Shown: positions 15,993-25,706, counted from the stretch's first letter. The stretch is DNA of 58,408 nucleotides from Thauera carbonicopians (GCF_025699485.1 NZ_JANUXN010000021.1:1-58408), one strand, 5' to 3'. Program-made: numbers and translations. The notes: generated from the letters alone by a model not told the origin.

Positions 15993-18474
15993 CCGAGTGG
16001 ATGCCAAGGAAGTCAGCGACGCTTCCCAGCTGCCCTACAGCCAGCAGATCAGCCAGACCATTGTCGTGACCGAAGCTGGCGATTACACGGCGACGCTGCA
16101 GGTGCATGGAATCTCGTTCGACACCATGACCAATGCGGAGATCGACGGGCTGAACCGCACCTGGCTCTCCGCCATCCATACCGCGCTGGCCAGCCCGAAC
16201 CATGCCCTGTGGACGCATATCGTCCGCACGCGGCAAAAGGACGTACTCACCCACAACGAGTACGACAACGAATTCAGCGCAGATTTCGTCAAGGCGTACA
16301 ACCAGTCCCTCGAAGGCAAGGACTTCTTCACCAACCGCCTCTACCTGTCTCCGGTGTACCGCCTGGCCGGCACCCAGGCCGACCGTTTCGGCCTGCGCTT
16401 CGCGTCCAAGAAAAGCGAGGACTACAGGGAACTGCACGAGCAGGCCAAGGAGGCGGCGCAGCGCAGTGTCGCCGTGCTGCAGGCCGCGCTCAAGCGCTAC
16501 CACACGCGGCAGCTGCAGTCCTACTCCAGGGACGGCGGCCTGCATACCGAGATTGGCGAGTTCTATGCCTGGCTGCTGAACCACCGGCACAGCCAGGTGC
16601 AGCTGCGGCCCGCCAATCTATCGCGCAGCCTGCCGCTCGCCACGCTGGACTTCGGAGAGGAGACGGTCAGGATCGTCAACGGCGCCTCGACCACCTATGC
16701 GGCCGTGATGGCCATGACTGCGCCGTACACCTGCGAGTCCATCGACGCAAAGGTCCACGAGAAGCTGCTGACGGCCGATTTCGAGTTCGTGCTGAGCCAG
16801 TCCTTCACCGCCATTCCGCGAGACGCCGCGGAACGGATGCTCAAGGCGCAGCAGAACCGGATCGAGAGCACGGCCAGCAACGAGATCCAGATCGCCGACA
16901 TCAAAGCGGCGCTGACGAATCTGCAGGCCAACAAGTTCAAGATGATGGAGCACGAATGGATTCTGGTGATCTACGGCTCCAGCCTGAAGGAGTTGAACCA
17001 CCACGTCAACGACGCCATCACGTTGATGAACGAGAAAAGCATTCAGATCTCACGCCAGAACGGCGGGGCGCTGATTGCCACCTTCTGGTCGATTTTCCCG
17101 GGTGCATTCAAGCACGGCCGGGTGCGCGCCATGCCGATCAGTTCGCTGAACATGGCGAAGTTCTTCCCGCTGCACAACTATCCCACCGGAAACAGAAAAG
17201 GAAGCCAGTGGGGCAAGCCCATACTCGTTCTCTCGACCGAATCGCGCAACCCCTATTTCCTCAACCTGCACGTCAGCCGCGACCGGATGGCCGAGCAGGG
17301 CATCCAACTCAACATGGACGACGAGGACGATCCTGCCGTGCCCGCGCAGAAGCGGCAGAGAAAAGAGGTGGGCAACTACTACATCATCGGCGGCACGGGC
17401 GCGGGCAAGACAACCCTGAAGGTGGCAATGCGCGCGGCCTTGAAGCGGCGCGAGAGCCGGGACAACCGGCCGGTCAAGATTTTCACCCTGGACAAGGACT
17501 ATGGGGAGGAAATCGTGATGCGGGCCATGGGCGCGCAGTACTTCATTCTGGAGCCGGGCGTTCCATCGGGCATCAACTTTTTCCAGTGGGACGACACCGA
17601 GGAAACCCGGGAAATGATCTACGACGTTGCCAAGTGGGCGGCGCAATACGACACGCGCTATGAACTGAAGCCCAGCGAGGCCATTGACCTCAAGAAGGCC
17701 ATTTCATCGGTCTTCGACCTGCCGAAGGCGGATCGCCGGTTTGGCAGCATCATCCATTACCTGCCCTCGCACGAGACGGAATACAGCCTGCACCAGTTGC
17801 TCACGCGCTGGTGCCACAACGAGGACGATCCGCGTGCCAGTCCCTACGGCTGGGTGCTCGACAGCCCGGTGGATCGCCTCAACCTGAACGACAGCAGCGC
17901 CTACGGCTTCGATACGACGGCGGTGCTCAAGCTCGGGTACGCCAAGACCCCGCTGATGCGCCTGATCACCGAGAAGATTCTGCGCAGCGCGGCCGGCACG
18001 CCGCACGTGATCGACATGGCCGAGGCCTGGGCGCTGCTGGCCGATCCGCTGATGGGCCAGTTCATCGATGACAAATCCAGAACCATCCGCAAGCAGGATG
18101 GGATTCTCGGGCTGGATGCGCAAAACGCTGAGGACGTGGCCGAGAGCCACTTGGGCCAGGAGTTCCTGAATCAGTTTCCGACCTCGTTCATTCTGCCCAA
18201 CAGCAAGGCCAGGGCGGAGGTCTATATCGACAAGCTCGGGTTGACGCCGCGCGAATTCGAACTGGTGCGCACCAGCAGCGCAAGCGACGGATCGGTGCTG
18301 GTGAAAAAAGGCAACGAATCCATCATGGCAAAGATGAACCTGACCGGGATGGACAACATGCTGTCGGTGCTTTCGGCCAGCACCGACAACGTGATGATCT
18401 GCCGCGAATGCATCCGGGAATTCGGACCCAATCCCCGCGATTGGTTGCCGCGCTTCTATGAAAGAAGGATCTAG
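15982..18474 (+). CDS. virB4: VirB4-type secretion ATPase
   Basis: At 830 aa it is the usual length for VirB4/TrwK. The N-terminal part is the CagE/TrbE/VirB domain. The C-terminal RecA-like ATPase has Walker A GGTGAGKTT (residues ~470-478) and later conserved motifs (IDMAEAWALL, QNAEDV). It powers pilus biogenesis and substrate passage at the inner membrane. The start overlaps the virB3 end by 11 bp. The organisation is fully conserved and nothing is truncated. Confidence 0.93.
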   Translation: MLNDRVDAKEVSDASQLPYSQQISQTIVVTEAGDYTATLQVHGISFDTMTNAEIDGLNRTWLSAIHTALASPNHALWTHIVRTRQKDVLTHNEYDNEFSADFVKAYNQSLEGKDFFTNRLYLSPVYRLAGTQADRFGLRFASKKSEDYRELHEQAKEAAQRSVAVLQAALKRYHTRQLQSYSRDGGLHTEIGEFYAWLLNHRHSQVQLRPANLSRSLPLATLDFGEETVRIVNGASTTYAAVMAMTAPYTCESIDAKVHEKLLTADFEFVLSQSFTAIPRDAAERMLKAQQNRIESTASNEIQIADIKAALTNLQANKFKMMEHEWILVIYGSSLKELNHHVNDAITLMNEKSIQISRQNGGALIATFWSIFPGAFKHGRVRAMPISSLNMAKFFPLHNYPTGNRKGSQWGKPILVLSTESRNPYFLNLHVSRDRMAEQGIQLNMDDEDDPAVPAQKRQRKEVGNYYIIGGTGAGKTTLKVAMRAALKRRESRDNRPVKIFTLDKDYGEEIVMRAMGAQYFILEPGVPSGINFFQWDDTEETREMIYDVAKWAAQYDTRYELKPSEAIDLKKAISSVFDLPKADRRFGSIIHYLPSHETEYSLHQLLTRWCHNEDDPRASPYGWVLDSPVDRLNLNDSSAYGFDTTAVLKLGYAKTPLMRLITEKILRSAAGTPHVIDMAEAWALLADPLMGQFIDDKSRTIRKQDGILGLDAQNAEDVAESHLGQEFLNQFPTSFILPNSKARAEVYIDKLGLTPREFELVRTSSASDGSVLVKKGNESIMAKMNLTGMDNMLSVLSASTDNVMICRECIREFGPNPRDWLPRFYERRI

Positions 18475-18495
18475 ATTTTTCAAAGGAGAAACAGC

Positions 18496-19218
18496 ATGGT
18501 CAGGCTCAAGAAAATCAATTTGAGGATGTTCGGCATGGCCGCTGCGCTGGCTGTGTCCTCTTCCGTTTATGCCGGCGGTATTCCGGTGATCGACGGAGCG
18601 CATATCGCCACCGCCAAGATGAACAACATGGAGCAGATTGCGAAGTGGGTGGTTCAGCTGGAGCGGATGAAAACCGAGCTCGAACAGACCAAGGGGATTT
18701 GGGACTCCCTCAAGGACGGGCGCGGCATGGGCAACATCCTGCGCGATGACCTCATCCGCCAGTTCCTGCCCCAGGACTACTGGGCAGTCGCCGAGTCGAT
18801 CCGCAGAGGAAACGGCAACTGGAACGGCATCAGCGGCCGGGTGGCCGACATCGTGAAGGCCTACCAGTACAAATCCTGCGCCGAACTCAACAAGGACCCA
18901 GTGTTGCGCCAGGAATGCGAGCGGCAGTGGCGCAATGCCGCCATGAACAAGGACTTCGGCGACCTGGCCTACAAAAAGGCGGCGGAGAACATCACCAATC
19001 TGCAGGAGTTCGTCCGCACCATCAACAGCTCGTCGGATCAGAAGGTCATCGCCGAGATCCAGGCACGCATCAACGTGGAGAACGCGCGGCTGCAGAACGA
19101 GCAGATCAAGCTCTCAACCATCGCCAAGATGGAGGAGTCCGAGCGGCAGCTGAAAACCGAGCGCGTCTACAACGGTTTCTCCGCGGGCATGGCGAACTTC
19201 AGCCGGCCCAATTTCTGA
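18496..19218 (+). CDS. virB5: VirB5-like minor pilin
   Basis: This 240-aa secreted protein has a clear signal peptide (hydrophobic MFGMAAALAVSSSVYAGG, cleavage near residue 30). A long helical body follows (MNNMEQIAKWVVQLERMKTELEQTKGIWDSL), typical of the VirB5/TrwJ/TraC family at the pilus tip. AAAGGAG precedes the ATG. It sits between virB4 and the Eex-like gene, the order seen in pKM101. Confidence 0.85.
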   Translation: MVRLKKINLRMFGMAAALAVSSSVYAGGIPVIDGAHIATAKMNNMEQIAKWVVQLERMKTELEQTKGIWDSLKDGRGMGNILRDDLIRQFLPQDYWAVAESIRRGNGNWNGISGRVADIVKAYQYKSCAELNKDPVLRQECERQWRNAAMNKDFGDLAYKKAAENITNLQEFVRTINSSSDQKVIAEIQARINVENARLQNEQIKLSTIAKMEESERQLKTERVYNGFSAGMANFSRPNF

Positions 19219-19227
19219 GGGAATGTG

Positions 19228-19548
19228 ATGCGTCGCTTCCCTCGAATCGCCTGGATGCTGCTAGTGCTCGCGCTGTGCGGCTGCGAGTCCGCAGACGAGA
19301 AGGCCGAAAGACTTCGGCTTGAAAACCTCTACGCCCTGGACGACCTCAAGGTGGCCCAGGCCTACAAGAAGGCCGATTTCGCCGGCGCGGCCTATGCCAA
19401 GGAATATCTGGAAATCAAACGCGAGTGCGCCAAGGAGGAAATGAAGACGAAGGGCAAATGGTGCGAGAAATATTCGAAGATCGAGAAGCTGTACAACCAG
19501 CTTCAATCCGAATCGCTTCGCAGCATGCCACAGGCGCCAAAATTCTAA
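19228..19548 (+). CDS. eex: Small lipoprotein, probable entry-exclusion protein
   Basis: A 106-aa lipoprotein. The N-terminal signal ends in the lipobox LALCGCES, and the rest is highly charged and helical (Lys/Glu-rich) with two further cysteines. A gene of this size and type between virB5 and virB6 is the entry-exclusion gene (eex) in IncN and IncW plasmids, where it blocks redundant transfer into cells already carrying the plasmid. The function is inferred from position and lipoprotein features. ATG 19228 is chosen over a GTG three bases earlier. Confidence 0.6.
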   Translation: MRRFPRIAWMLLVLALCGCESADEKAERLRLENLYALDDLKVAQAYKKADFAGAAYAKEYLEIKRECAKEEMKTKGKWCEKYSKIEKLYNQLQSESLRSMPQAPKF

Positions 19549-19560
19549 GGGGCCTGGACC

Positions 19561-20553
19561 ATGGCAACTGGAGTTCTTGACAACGTCTACCTGAAGTTCG
19601 ATGGCGCCATCACCGGGCTGTATGCCAGCGCTTCGTCGGGTATTTCGAGCTATGTGATTCCGATTGCCTGGATCGTGCTGGCCGTTCTGCTGCTGGTGTG
19701 GTGCTATCTCACCATGACGGGCAAAACGTCCATGCCGGTGCTGGACCTCTTTGTCCCGTTCATCGCCTTCATGCTGGTGCTGTACGCGATGGGCAGCGGC
19801 TACACGGCGTGGATCGCCGATCCTCTCTACAAGCTGCCCGAGGAACTGGTTTCCGCCGTGGGCCGGGGCAGCGCGACCACGCCGATTCAGGCGCTGGCGC
19901 TGTTCGAGGAGAAGTTCATCGGCCTGGCCACCGGCGGCTTCAACCTGCTGGTCGATTACGTCAAGTCCCTGGCCTGGGGCGCGGCCATCCTGCTGGCCAT
20001 CGTGCTGCTGATCATGATCATCGCCGCCGTCATCATGATGGTGGTCATTTTCTGCGGCCTGGTCTACGCCAAGCTGGGCCTGACCCTGGTTCTGGCGGTC
20101 GGGCCGTTCTTCGTCTTCCTGCTCGTTCTCCAGCACACCCGCGACAAGTTTTTCTCGTGGCTGAACACGGCGCTCTTCTTCGTTTTCTATTACGTGCTGT
20201 GCTTCCTGTTCATGAATCTCTTCTTCAATTTTCTGGACGCCTACATCAATGCGCTGGCCGGCGTGGCGGCCAACAGCGGAGCGGGCGTCGCCGGAACCAT
20301 CGCGGACGCCATCCGCAATCAGTTCATGGGCGGCGACATGGCCAAGGCCGGCAATGTGATCGTTCTTTTCATGCCCGTCGTTTTGCTCACGCTGATCATG
20401 GCCTTCATGTTCCTGCAGCTCAGCACGATCGCCTCGTCCATGACTTCCGGCGCCGGCGGTGCGGTCGGGCAGGGCGCATCCAGCCTGATCTATTACATGC
20501 GCGGTGCATTGCGCTCCAGGGGCGGGGCCAAGAGCGCGCCGGCCAAACCATGA
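19561..20553 (+). CDS. virB6: VirB6-like polytopic membrane protein
   Basis: A 330-aa inner-membrane channel component with several hydrophobic segments (near residues 25-50, 60-80, 135-160, 163-200, 200-225 and 258-285). The strongest is AAILLAIVLLIMIIAAVIMMVVIF. This is the expected topology and size for VirB6/TrwI. It follows the Eex-like gene by 12 bp, and its stop overlaps the start of the virB7-like gene (ATGA). Confidence 0.88.
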   Translation: MATGVLDNVYLKFDGAITGLYASASSGISSYVIPIAWIVLAVLLLVWCYLTMTGKTSMPVLDLFVPFIAFMLVLYAMGSGYTAWIADPLYKLPEELVSAVGRGSATTPIQALALFEEKFIGLATGGFNLLVDYVKSLAWGAAILLAIVLLIMIIAAVIMMVVIFCGLVYAKLGLTLVLAVGPFFVFLLVLQHTRDKFFSWLNTALFFVFYYVLCFLFMNLFFNFLDAYINALAGVAANSGAGVAGTIADAIRNQFMGGDMAKAGNVIVLFMPVVLLTLIMAFMFLQLSTIASSMTSGAGGAVGQGASSLIYYMRGALRSRGGAKSAPAKP

Positions 20554-20699
20554 AGGTGGATCTGATGCGTAGATGTTTGGTTCTGACACTGCTGGCCGCG
20601 CTTTCGGCCTGCAGCACCTACAAGCCGCCGCCTGGCTGGCCCGATGGACCGGAGCGGCCCATCAACGCGCAGCCGATTCAAAAGCCCGCGGTCGATTGA
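20550..20699 (+). CDS. virB7: VirB7-like lipoprotein (49 aa)
   Basis: A 49-aa lipoprotein with signal and lipobox LTLLAALSACS, then a Pro-rich mature part (TYKPPPGWPDGPERPINAQP). Size and position between virB6 and virB8 match VirB7/TrwH, which stabilises VirB9 at the outer membrane. The start overlaps the virB6 stop; an internal ATG at 20565 is a possible alternative start. Confidence 0.78.
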   Translation: MKVDLMRRCLVLTLLAALSACSTYKPPPGWPDGPERPINAQPIQKPAVD

Positions 20700-20712
20700 A
20701 TGAGGAACGGGT

Positions 20713-21729
20713 ATGAACGACTCGAATGAACAAGCGCAGGAGCGGTATTTCCAGGCGGCGGCCAGCTGGGATGCCGACAGCAGGAACGCCGAGCGCCTGT
20801 CCCTCAAGCGGTACAAGGCGCTGGGCATCGGCGCCGTGGTCTTCGCGGCCATCATGGGCGTGGCCGTCACCACGCTGCTGCCGCTCAAGGAGTTCGTGCC
20901 CATCATCATCCGTGTGGAGAACGCCACGGGCGCCTATGACGTCAAGCCCGCCGGCGAGAAGCTGGACGTGGGGGAGTCCCGCAACGAGAAGATCGTGATT
21001 TCCGACGTGGCCCGCTACATCAAGGCGCGCGAGGGCTTTACGCGCGGCGAGGCCGAGGAAAACTACAAGATGGTCTACCTCATGAGTTGCGGCACGCAGC
21101 GGGCCGAGTGGGACAACTACATCAACCCCCAACTCAACAAGAAGAGCCCGGTGCTGATGCTGACCAATCAGGACTCGGACCGCATCACCGTGCAGTCGGT
21201 TACCTTCTTGCAGTCGCTGGACGAGGACACTAAGACCGCCCAGGTGCAGTTTGAGAAAACCGTCTCGCGCGGCACGACTCCGCCGCTCAAGTACCGCTAC
21301 GTCGCCACGCTGGGGGTGCGCTACGACCCCACCAACATCCCCAGCAACCAGCTGAACTTCTATCTCAACCCCTTCGGCTTCTGCACCGAGACCTACCGGC
21401 GCGACCAAGTGGGCAACCCGGTGGTGGTCAATGCGCCGGGGACGCCGAATCAGGAATTGAACCAGGTGATGGAGGACTTCCGCCGCGAAACCGATGCGGC
21501 GCTGGCCGCCGTGCGCGCCCAGCAGCAGCTGCAGGCCTCGCAGGCGGCCGCAGCTGCGGCTGCGGCCTCTGTCGCGGGTGCGGGCGCGCAGCCCGCGCCT
21601 GCGCCTGCGGGCGCCGCCGCTGGTGCGCCTTCCGCCTTGTCCAGCATCGGCACGAACGGGGCCGGCCAGGCGCCGCCGCCGGCGGCTTCCACCGCCCCGC
21701 CTGCCACCGCCAACCCGCGCCGACCATGA
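20713..21729 (+). CDS. virB8: VirB8-like assembly factor with long C-terminal tail
   Basis: This 338-aa bitopic protein has a cytoplasmic N-terminus, a transmembrane helix at residues ~37-58 and a periplasmic VirB8 domain (~60-255). VirB8 nucleates the channel core and pilus. VirB8 proteins are usually about 230-250 aa; here an extra ~75 residues of Gln/Ala then Ala/Pro/Gly-rich low-complexity sequence follow the domain. The tail is in frame and ends in a normal ATGA overlap with virB9, so it is not an assembly artefact by appearance. Its role is unknown. Confidence 0.88.
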   Translation: MNDSNEQAQERYFQAAASWDADSRNAERLSLKRYKALGIGAVVFAAIMGVAVTTLLPLKEFVPIIIRVENATGAYDVKPAGEKLDVGESRNEKIVISDVARYIKAREGFTRGEAEENYKMVYLMSCGTQRAEWDNYINPQLNKKSPVLMLTNQDSDRITVQSVTFLQSLDEDTKTAQVQFEKTVSRGTTPPLKYRYVATLGVRYDPTNIPSNQLNFYLNPFGFCTETYRRDQVGNPVVVNAPGTPNQELNQVMEDFRRETDAALAAVRAQQQLQASQAAAAAAAASVAGAGAQPAPAPAGAAAGAPSALSSIGTNGAGQAPPPAASTAPPATANPRRP

Positions 21730-22559
21730 CCATGAAACCGACAACCTTCCTTGTGGCCGCCGTCCTGTCGGCATGGATCGGCACGGTGGCGCACGCCGAA
21801 ATGGGCGCCCGTTCCTCGAAGCTGGATGGCCGCGTGCAGATCGTGGACTACCACCCCGACGAAGTGATCCGCGTGAACATCGCCGAGGGGGTCCTGACCA
21901 CTATCGAACTGCCGGCGCAGGACACCATCGATGACTTCGGCATGGGCGACCGGCAGGCCTGGCACGTCAAGTTCAAGAACAACCTCATCTCGATGAAGCC
22001 GGCCGGCATCAAGCCGGACACGAACCTCACGGTGTTCACGGCGCGGCGCAACTACCTGTTCACGTTGCAGAGCACCGGCCGCAAGAGCCGCACGGTGGCC
22101 TACTGGATGCGGGTGCGTGACTCCGAGGACGACGACAGCACGCCGGAGGGGCGTCGTGCTGCCCAGGCGCGCGCGGAGCAGAAGCGCATCGCCGACGACC
22201 TGCGCAACAGCCGCTACGAGGGCCGCCTGAATTCGGACTACTGGATCGCAGGGGCGCAGGAGTTGCAGCCCGCGTCCATGTTCGACAACGGCCGCCAGAC
22301 CTACATGACCTTCAGCGCGGCCAACGCCATGCCTGCCGCCTTCGTCATCGAGTCGGACGGCACCGAGGCCATCGCCGACTTCCATGTGGAGGGCGACACG
22401 ATGGTGATCCACCAAGTCGCCTCGCGCATCCTGCTGCGGCGCGGCAATCTGGTGTCGGGCATCACCAACAAGTCGCCCGCCGCCGCCGTGCAGCAGAGCC
22501 CGACCGGCACGGCCAGCGACAAGGTCAACCGCTCCGTCAACAGCGAGGAGTCCCGATGA
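21726..22559 (+). CDS. virB9: VirB9-like outer-membrane-complex protein
   Basis: A 277-aa periplasmic protein with signal peptide (TTFLVAAVLSAWIGTVAHAE), an N-terminal beta domain and a C-terminal CagX/VirB9 domain (SDYWIAGAQELQPASMFDNGRQTYMTF...FVIESDGTEAIADFHVEGDTMVIHQV) that pairs with VirB7 and VirB10 in the core complex. It overlaps virB8 and virB10 by 4 bp each. Confidence 0.9.
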   Translation: MTMKPTTFLVAAVLSAWIGTVAHAEMGARSSKLDGRVQIVDYHPDEVIRVNIAEGVLTTIELPAQDTIDDFGMGDRQAWHVKFKNNLISMKPAGIKPDTNLTVFTARRNYLFTLQSTGRKSRTVAYWMRVRDSEDDDSTPEGRRAAQARAEQKRIADDLRNSRYEGRLNSDYWIAGAQELQPASMFDNGRQTYMTFSAANAMPAAFVIESDGTEAIADFHVEGDTMVIHQVASRILLRRGNLVSGITNKSPAAAVQQSPTGTASDKVNRSVNSEESR

Positions 22560-23779
22560 ACGCACGCTCCGACTACACCGATCCCGCAGCGCCGAAGCCA
22601 GAGCAGGAGCGCGGCGAATTCGTGGACCGGCGGCCGCCGAAGTCGCCGGGGCAGAAGATCGTGATTGCCGGCATCGCGCTGCTGGCCGTGTGCGTGCTCG
22701 CCTACGGCGCGCTCAAGCTGGCGGGCTTTTTCTCGGGCGAGAAAAAGCCCGTTGCCCAACTCGAAGAGCAGAAGCGCCCCGATTCCACGCCCGACTTCAA
22801 CGTCTCCCTGGCCGAGCCGCCCAAGGCGGAACTGCGCTTCATCGAATGCGCCGGGGGCCTCAAGCTGCCCGAGGGCATGGCCTGTCCCGAGACCAAGCCC
22901 GAAGCGCAGGCACAGGCGGCGCCCGAGCCGCCCAAGGGGCCGACCGAGGAGGAGATCCTGCAAAAGCGCCGCTTCGAGTCGGAGATCGGCGTGGGCGGCG
23001 GCAAGCCGCCACCCGGCGGCGCGGCCAGCGCACGCGCCCGCGCGCCCAATCTCTCGGGCGACACCGGCTTGGGCGGCGCGCTGCTGTCCACCGCCACGGC
23101 CAGGACACTGGCCACGGTCAACCGCAACCCCTCGTTCACTCTGGCCAAGGGCACACTTCCGGACTGCACGCTGCTGACGGCCATCAGCACCGACCAGCCG
23201 GGCTTTCTCAAGTGCATCCTGTCGCGGCCGGTCTACTCGATGGACGGCAAGGTGGTGTTGATGGAGGCCGGCACGACGTTCGAAGGCGAGTACAGCGCGG
23301 GCATGGCGCGCGGCAAGAAGCGCATGTTCGCGGTCTGGAGCCGCGCCATCACGCCCAACTTCGTGGAGGTCACCCTGAACTCGCCCAGCACCGACGCGCT
23401 CGGCCGCAGTGGCATGAGTGGGCAGGTCGATCAGCATTTTTTCGAGCGCTTCGGCGGCGCGATGCTGTACTCGCTGTTCTCGGACGGCATGGACTACGTC
23501 ATGCGGCGCGAGGAGTTGCGCAGCCAGGAGCGTGACGCGCGCAATGCCGCTGCCAACGGCGACAACAACACGGTCTACTACAACAACCAGGGCGGGGCGC
23601 TGCGGAACTTGGACCGCACGCGCTCGACCGCCGATCGTGTCGTGGAATCCATGCTGTCGCAAGGCGAGGACATCCAGCCCACGCTCTACAAGAACCAGGG
23701 CGAAATCATCAAGATCTACATCGCCCGCGACGTGGACTTTTCCCAAGTCTACGAACTTACGCGCAACCCAAGGAGTTGA
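22556..23779 (+). CDS. virB10: VirB10-like channel scaffold
   Basis: This 407-aa protein spans both membranes: a transmembrane helix at residues ~41-64 (VIAGIALLAVCVLAYGALKLAGFF), a Pro/Glu-rich periplasmic linker, and the C-terminal TrbI/VirB10 beta-barrel domain. The latter includes ARTLATVNRNPSFTLAKGTLPDCTLLTAI and the antenna region around FERFGGAMLYSLFSDGMDYVM. It senses ATP use by VirB4/VirB11/TrwB and gates the outer pore. The coupled start overlaps virB9. Confidence 0.92.
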   Translation: MNARSDYTDPAAPKPEQERGEFVDRRPPKSPGQKIVIAGIALLAVCVLAYGALKLAGFFSGEKKPVAQLEEQKRPDSTPDFNVSLAEPPKAELRFIECAGGLKLPEGMACPETKPEAQAQAAPEPPKGPTEEEILQKRRFESEIGVGGGKPPPGGAASARARAPNLSGDTGLGGALLSTATARTLATVNRNPSFTLAKGTLPDCTLLTAISTDQPGFLKCILSRPVYSMDGKVVLMEAGTTFEGEYSAGMARGKKRMFAVWSRAITPNFVEVTLNSPSTDALGRSGMSGQVDQHFFERFGGAMLYSLFSDGMDYVMRREELRSQERDARNAAANGDNNTVYYNNQGGALRNLDRTRSTADRVVESMLSQGEDIQPTLYKNQGEIIKIYIARDVDFSQVYELTRNPRS

Positions 23780-23781
23780 CG

Positions 23782-24996
23782 ATGTTCCGCGATCCAGTTC
23801 ACGACCTGGCGGAGCCACGCACGCCCTCGGTGCCGGCCGATCCCCGGCCTTCGGCCGCCGCCACGGCGGCACCGCCCGCAGCGGGCGCCGGCGCGCAGCG
23901 CGAGTCCCTTGCCGACCTCGACGGCGGCTGGGGCGGGCGCACCGGCCGCTCGCCTCTGGAGATCCACATCGAGCGATATTTCAGCCGCTGGCTGGAGCGT
24001 CCGGGCGTGCAGGAGGTGGCGATCAACCGCCCGGGCGAGGTGGCGCTGTGGGAGGGCGGCTACTGGCACGCACACCTCGATCCCGCGCTCACGCGCGACG
24101 TGATCGAGCAGCTGGGCCAGCTGGTGGCCAACCGTTCGCGCAAGCCCTTCAATGCGTCCAACGTCACCTTGTCCACGGCGCTGCCTGACGGCACGCGCCT
24201 GGAGATGACCGGGCCACCGGCCACGCTCAACAACCACATCTACGTCAACCTGCGCAAGCACAGCGTGGCCGCCTTCACGCTGGAGCAATTCATCGAGCAG
24301 GGGTATTTCGCCAACACGGTCCATATGTTCAACATGAACATGACCGACGAGCAGCGCGCCAGGGCGGGGCGGCAGCTGCTGCCCGAGCAACTGCGGCTGT
24401 GGGAACTGGCCCAGGCCGGGCGCTGGCCCGAATTCCTCAAGACGGCCGTGCTGGAGTACCAGAACATCCTCGTGTCGGGCGCGACAGGCAGCGGCAAGAC
24501 CTCGTTCATTCGCGGGCTGGTCGAACTCATCCCCGCCGAGGAACGCATCCTGACCGTGGAAGACACGCCAGAGATGCCCCTGCCAAACCACCCGCACTGC
24601 CAGGCACTGTTCTACCGTCGGGAGGGCACCAGCACCACGGCGGGCGGCTCGGCCAAGGACATGCTGCAGGCGGCCATGCGCAAGACGCCCAAGCGCGTGC
24701 TGCTGGCCGAATTGCGCGGCGACGAGACCTACTACTACATCCAGAGCGTCCTGAACTCGGGGCACCCGGGCGGCATGACGACCACCCACGCGAACAGCCC
24801 GCGCGAGGCGTTCGTGCGTCTAGCCCTGCTCATCAAGGCTTCGCCGGAAGGCCGGGGGCTGGCGATGGACGAGACGCTGACGCTGCTGCACAGCCTGGTG
24901 AACGTGGTGGTGCAGATCGTTTTCAAGCCCGGCGCCGACCGCTACTGCTCGGCCATCTACTACGACCCGATGTACGCATCGACGCTGCTGGCATGA
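23782..24996 (+). CDS. virB11: VirB11-type secretion ATPase
   Basis: This 404-aa hexameric traffic ATPase has Walker A GATGSGKTS at residues ~233-241, an Asp box VEDTPEMPL and Walker B LLAELRGDE, with the His box GHPGGMTTTHAN. The N-terminal ~55 residues are Ala/Pro-rich and longer than in VirB11 of Agrobacterium (~343 aa). ATG 23782 follows a strong AAGGAG site. It is the last gene of the virB operon; a copy of the dispersed intergenic repeat follows it. Confidence 0.92.
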   Translation: MFRDPVHDLAEPRTPSVPADPRPSAAATAAPPAAGAGAQRESLADLDGGWGGRTGRSPLEIHIERYFSRWLERPGVQEVAINRPGEVALWEGGYWHAHLDPALTRDVIEQLGQLVANRSRKPFNASNVTLSTALPDGTRLEMTGPPATLNNHIYVNLRKHSVAAFTLEQFIEQGYFANTVHMFNMNMTDEQRARAGRQLLPEQLRLWELAQAGRWPEFLKTAVLEYQNILVSGATGSGKTSFIRGLVELIPAEERILTVEDTPEMPLPNHPHCQALFYRREGTSTTAGGSAKDMLQAAMRKTPKRVLLAELRGDETYYYIQSVLNSGHPGGMTTTHANSPREAFVRLALLIKASPEGRGLAMDETLTLLHSLVNVVVQIVFKPGADRYCSAIYYDPMYASTLLA

Positions 24997-25013
24997 CGAA
25001 GGCGCTGCTTCAG

Positions 25014-25222
25014 ACAGTCGGCAGGGCGCGAGGGCCCGGCGCGCGCAGGCCCGGGCCGCGCCACGCGCTCGGGCGGCCGCGCCGTGCGAACGCCGCGAAC
25101 CCGCTGCCGGGCGGCTACCGCAGCGCCCAGGGTGGGACGCCGGCGCGGATGGGCGCCGCGCCCCGTGCGCCGGGCACTCACGCGGCCGGACGCCGCCATG
25201 GGCTTCGCCCATACCCAACACC
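25014..25222 (+). repeat. Dispersed intergenic repeat (~210 bp), copy 2
   Basis: Lies between virB11 and the next gene. A 24-bp block at 25054-25077 is identical to 2189-2212. The right-end hairpin ATGGGC-TTC-GCCCAT plus ACCCAA (25198-25218) matches the other two copies, and the following AAGGAG is the ribosome site of the next gene. Confidence 0.6.
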
Positions 25223-25237
25223 CCAAGGAGCATGAGC

Positions 25238-25630
25238 ATGGCAACGAGACGGCCCGCGCCGAAGTCACCGGCGGAGGAGATGGTGGAGAGCAAGCGCCGC
25301 GCGATGCGCGCCGAACTGGCCGAGTCGCTGGGCCACGCGGCTCGGCGTCTGACGTTCGATGATCTGGTGCACCGCGCGCATTCCCCGGCGCAGGCCTCGG
25401 CGCGACGCAGTCAGGCCGGCAGCGGGCAGGGGGAGGCGTGGCAGACGCTCGGCCAAGTGCGCCGCGCGGACGCGGCCGGCCCGCAGCCGGCTACGGCCAC
25501 ACCCTATGCCCGGGGCAAGACGCAGCCGCCGCAGCAGGCGGCCGCCGACGCGGCCCGAAAGACCCGAGCGGGCGCGCTGCCCGCCCAGAACCAGACGCAG
25601 CCGGCAACCAGGCGCGGCGCGGGGCGTTGA
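25238..25630 (+). CDS. Hypothetical basic protein (130 aa)
   Basis: This 130-aa protein is rich in Ala, Arg, Gln and Pro. The first ~45 residues are helical and charged (KSPAEEMVESKRRAMRAELAESLGHAARRLTFDDLV); the rest is low complexity. ATG 25238 is chosen because AAGGAG (25225-25230) is at proper distance; the ATG six bases earlier is too close. No family is recognised. It may be an accessory transfer gene by position behind virB11. Confidence 0.5.
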   Translation: MATRRPAPKSPAEEMVESKRRAMRAELAESLGHAARRLTFDDLVHRAHSPAQASARRSQAGSGQGEAWQTLGQVRRADAAGPQPATATPYARGKTQPPQQAAADAARKTRAGALPAQNQTQPATRRGAGR

Positions 25631-25706
25631 GCCATGCCGCCAGGAATCGGCGAGCGCGGGCGGGAGCATTGACGCCGAGGCGGCCCGAGAGGGTCAAGCA
25701 TCTAGA

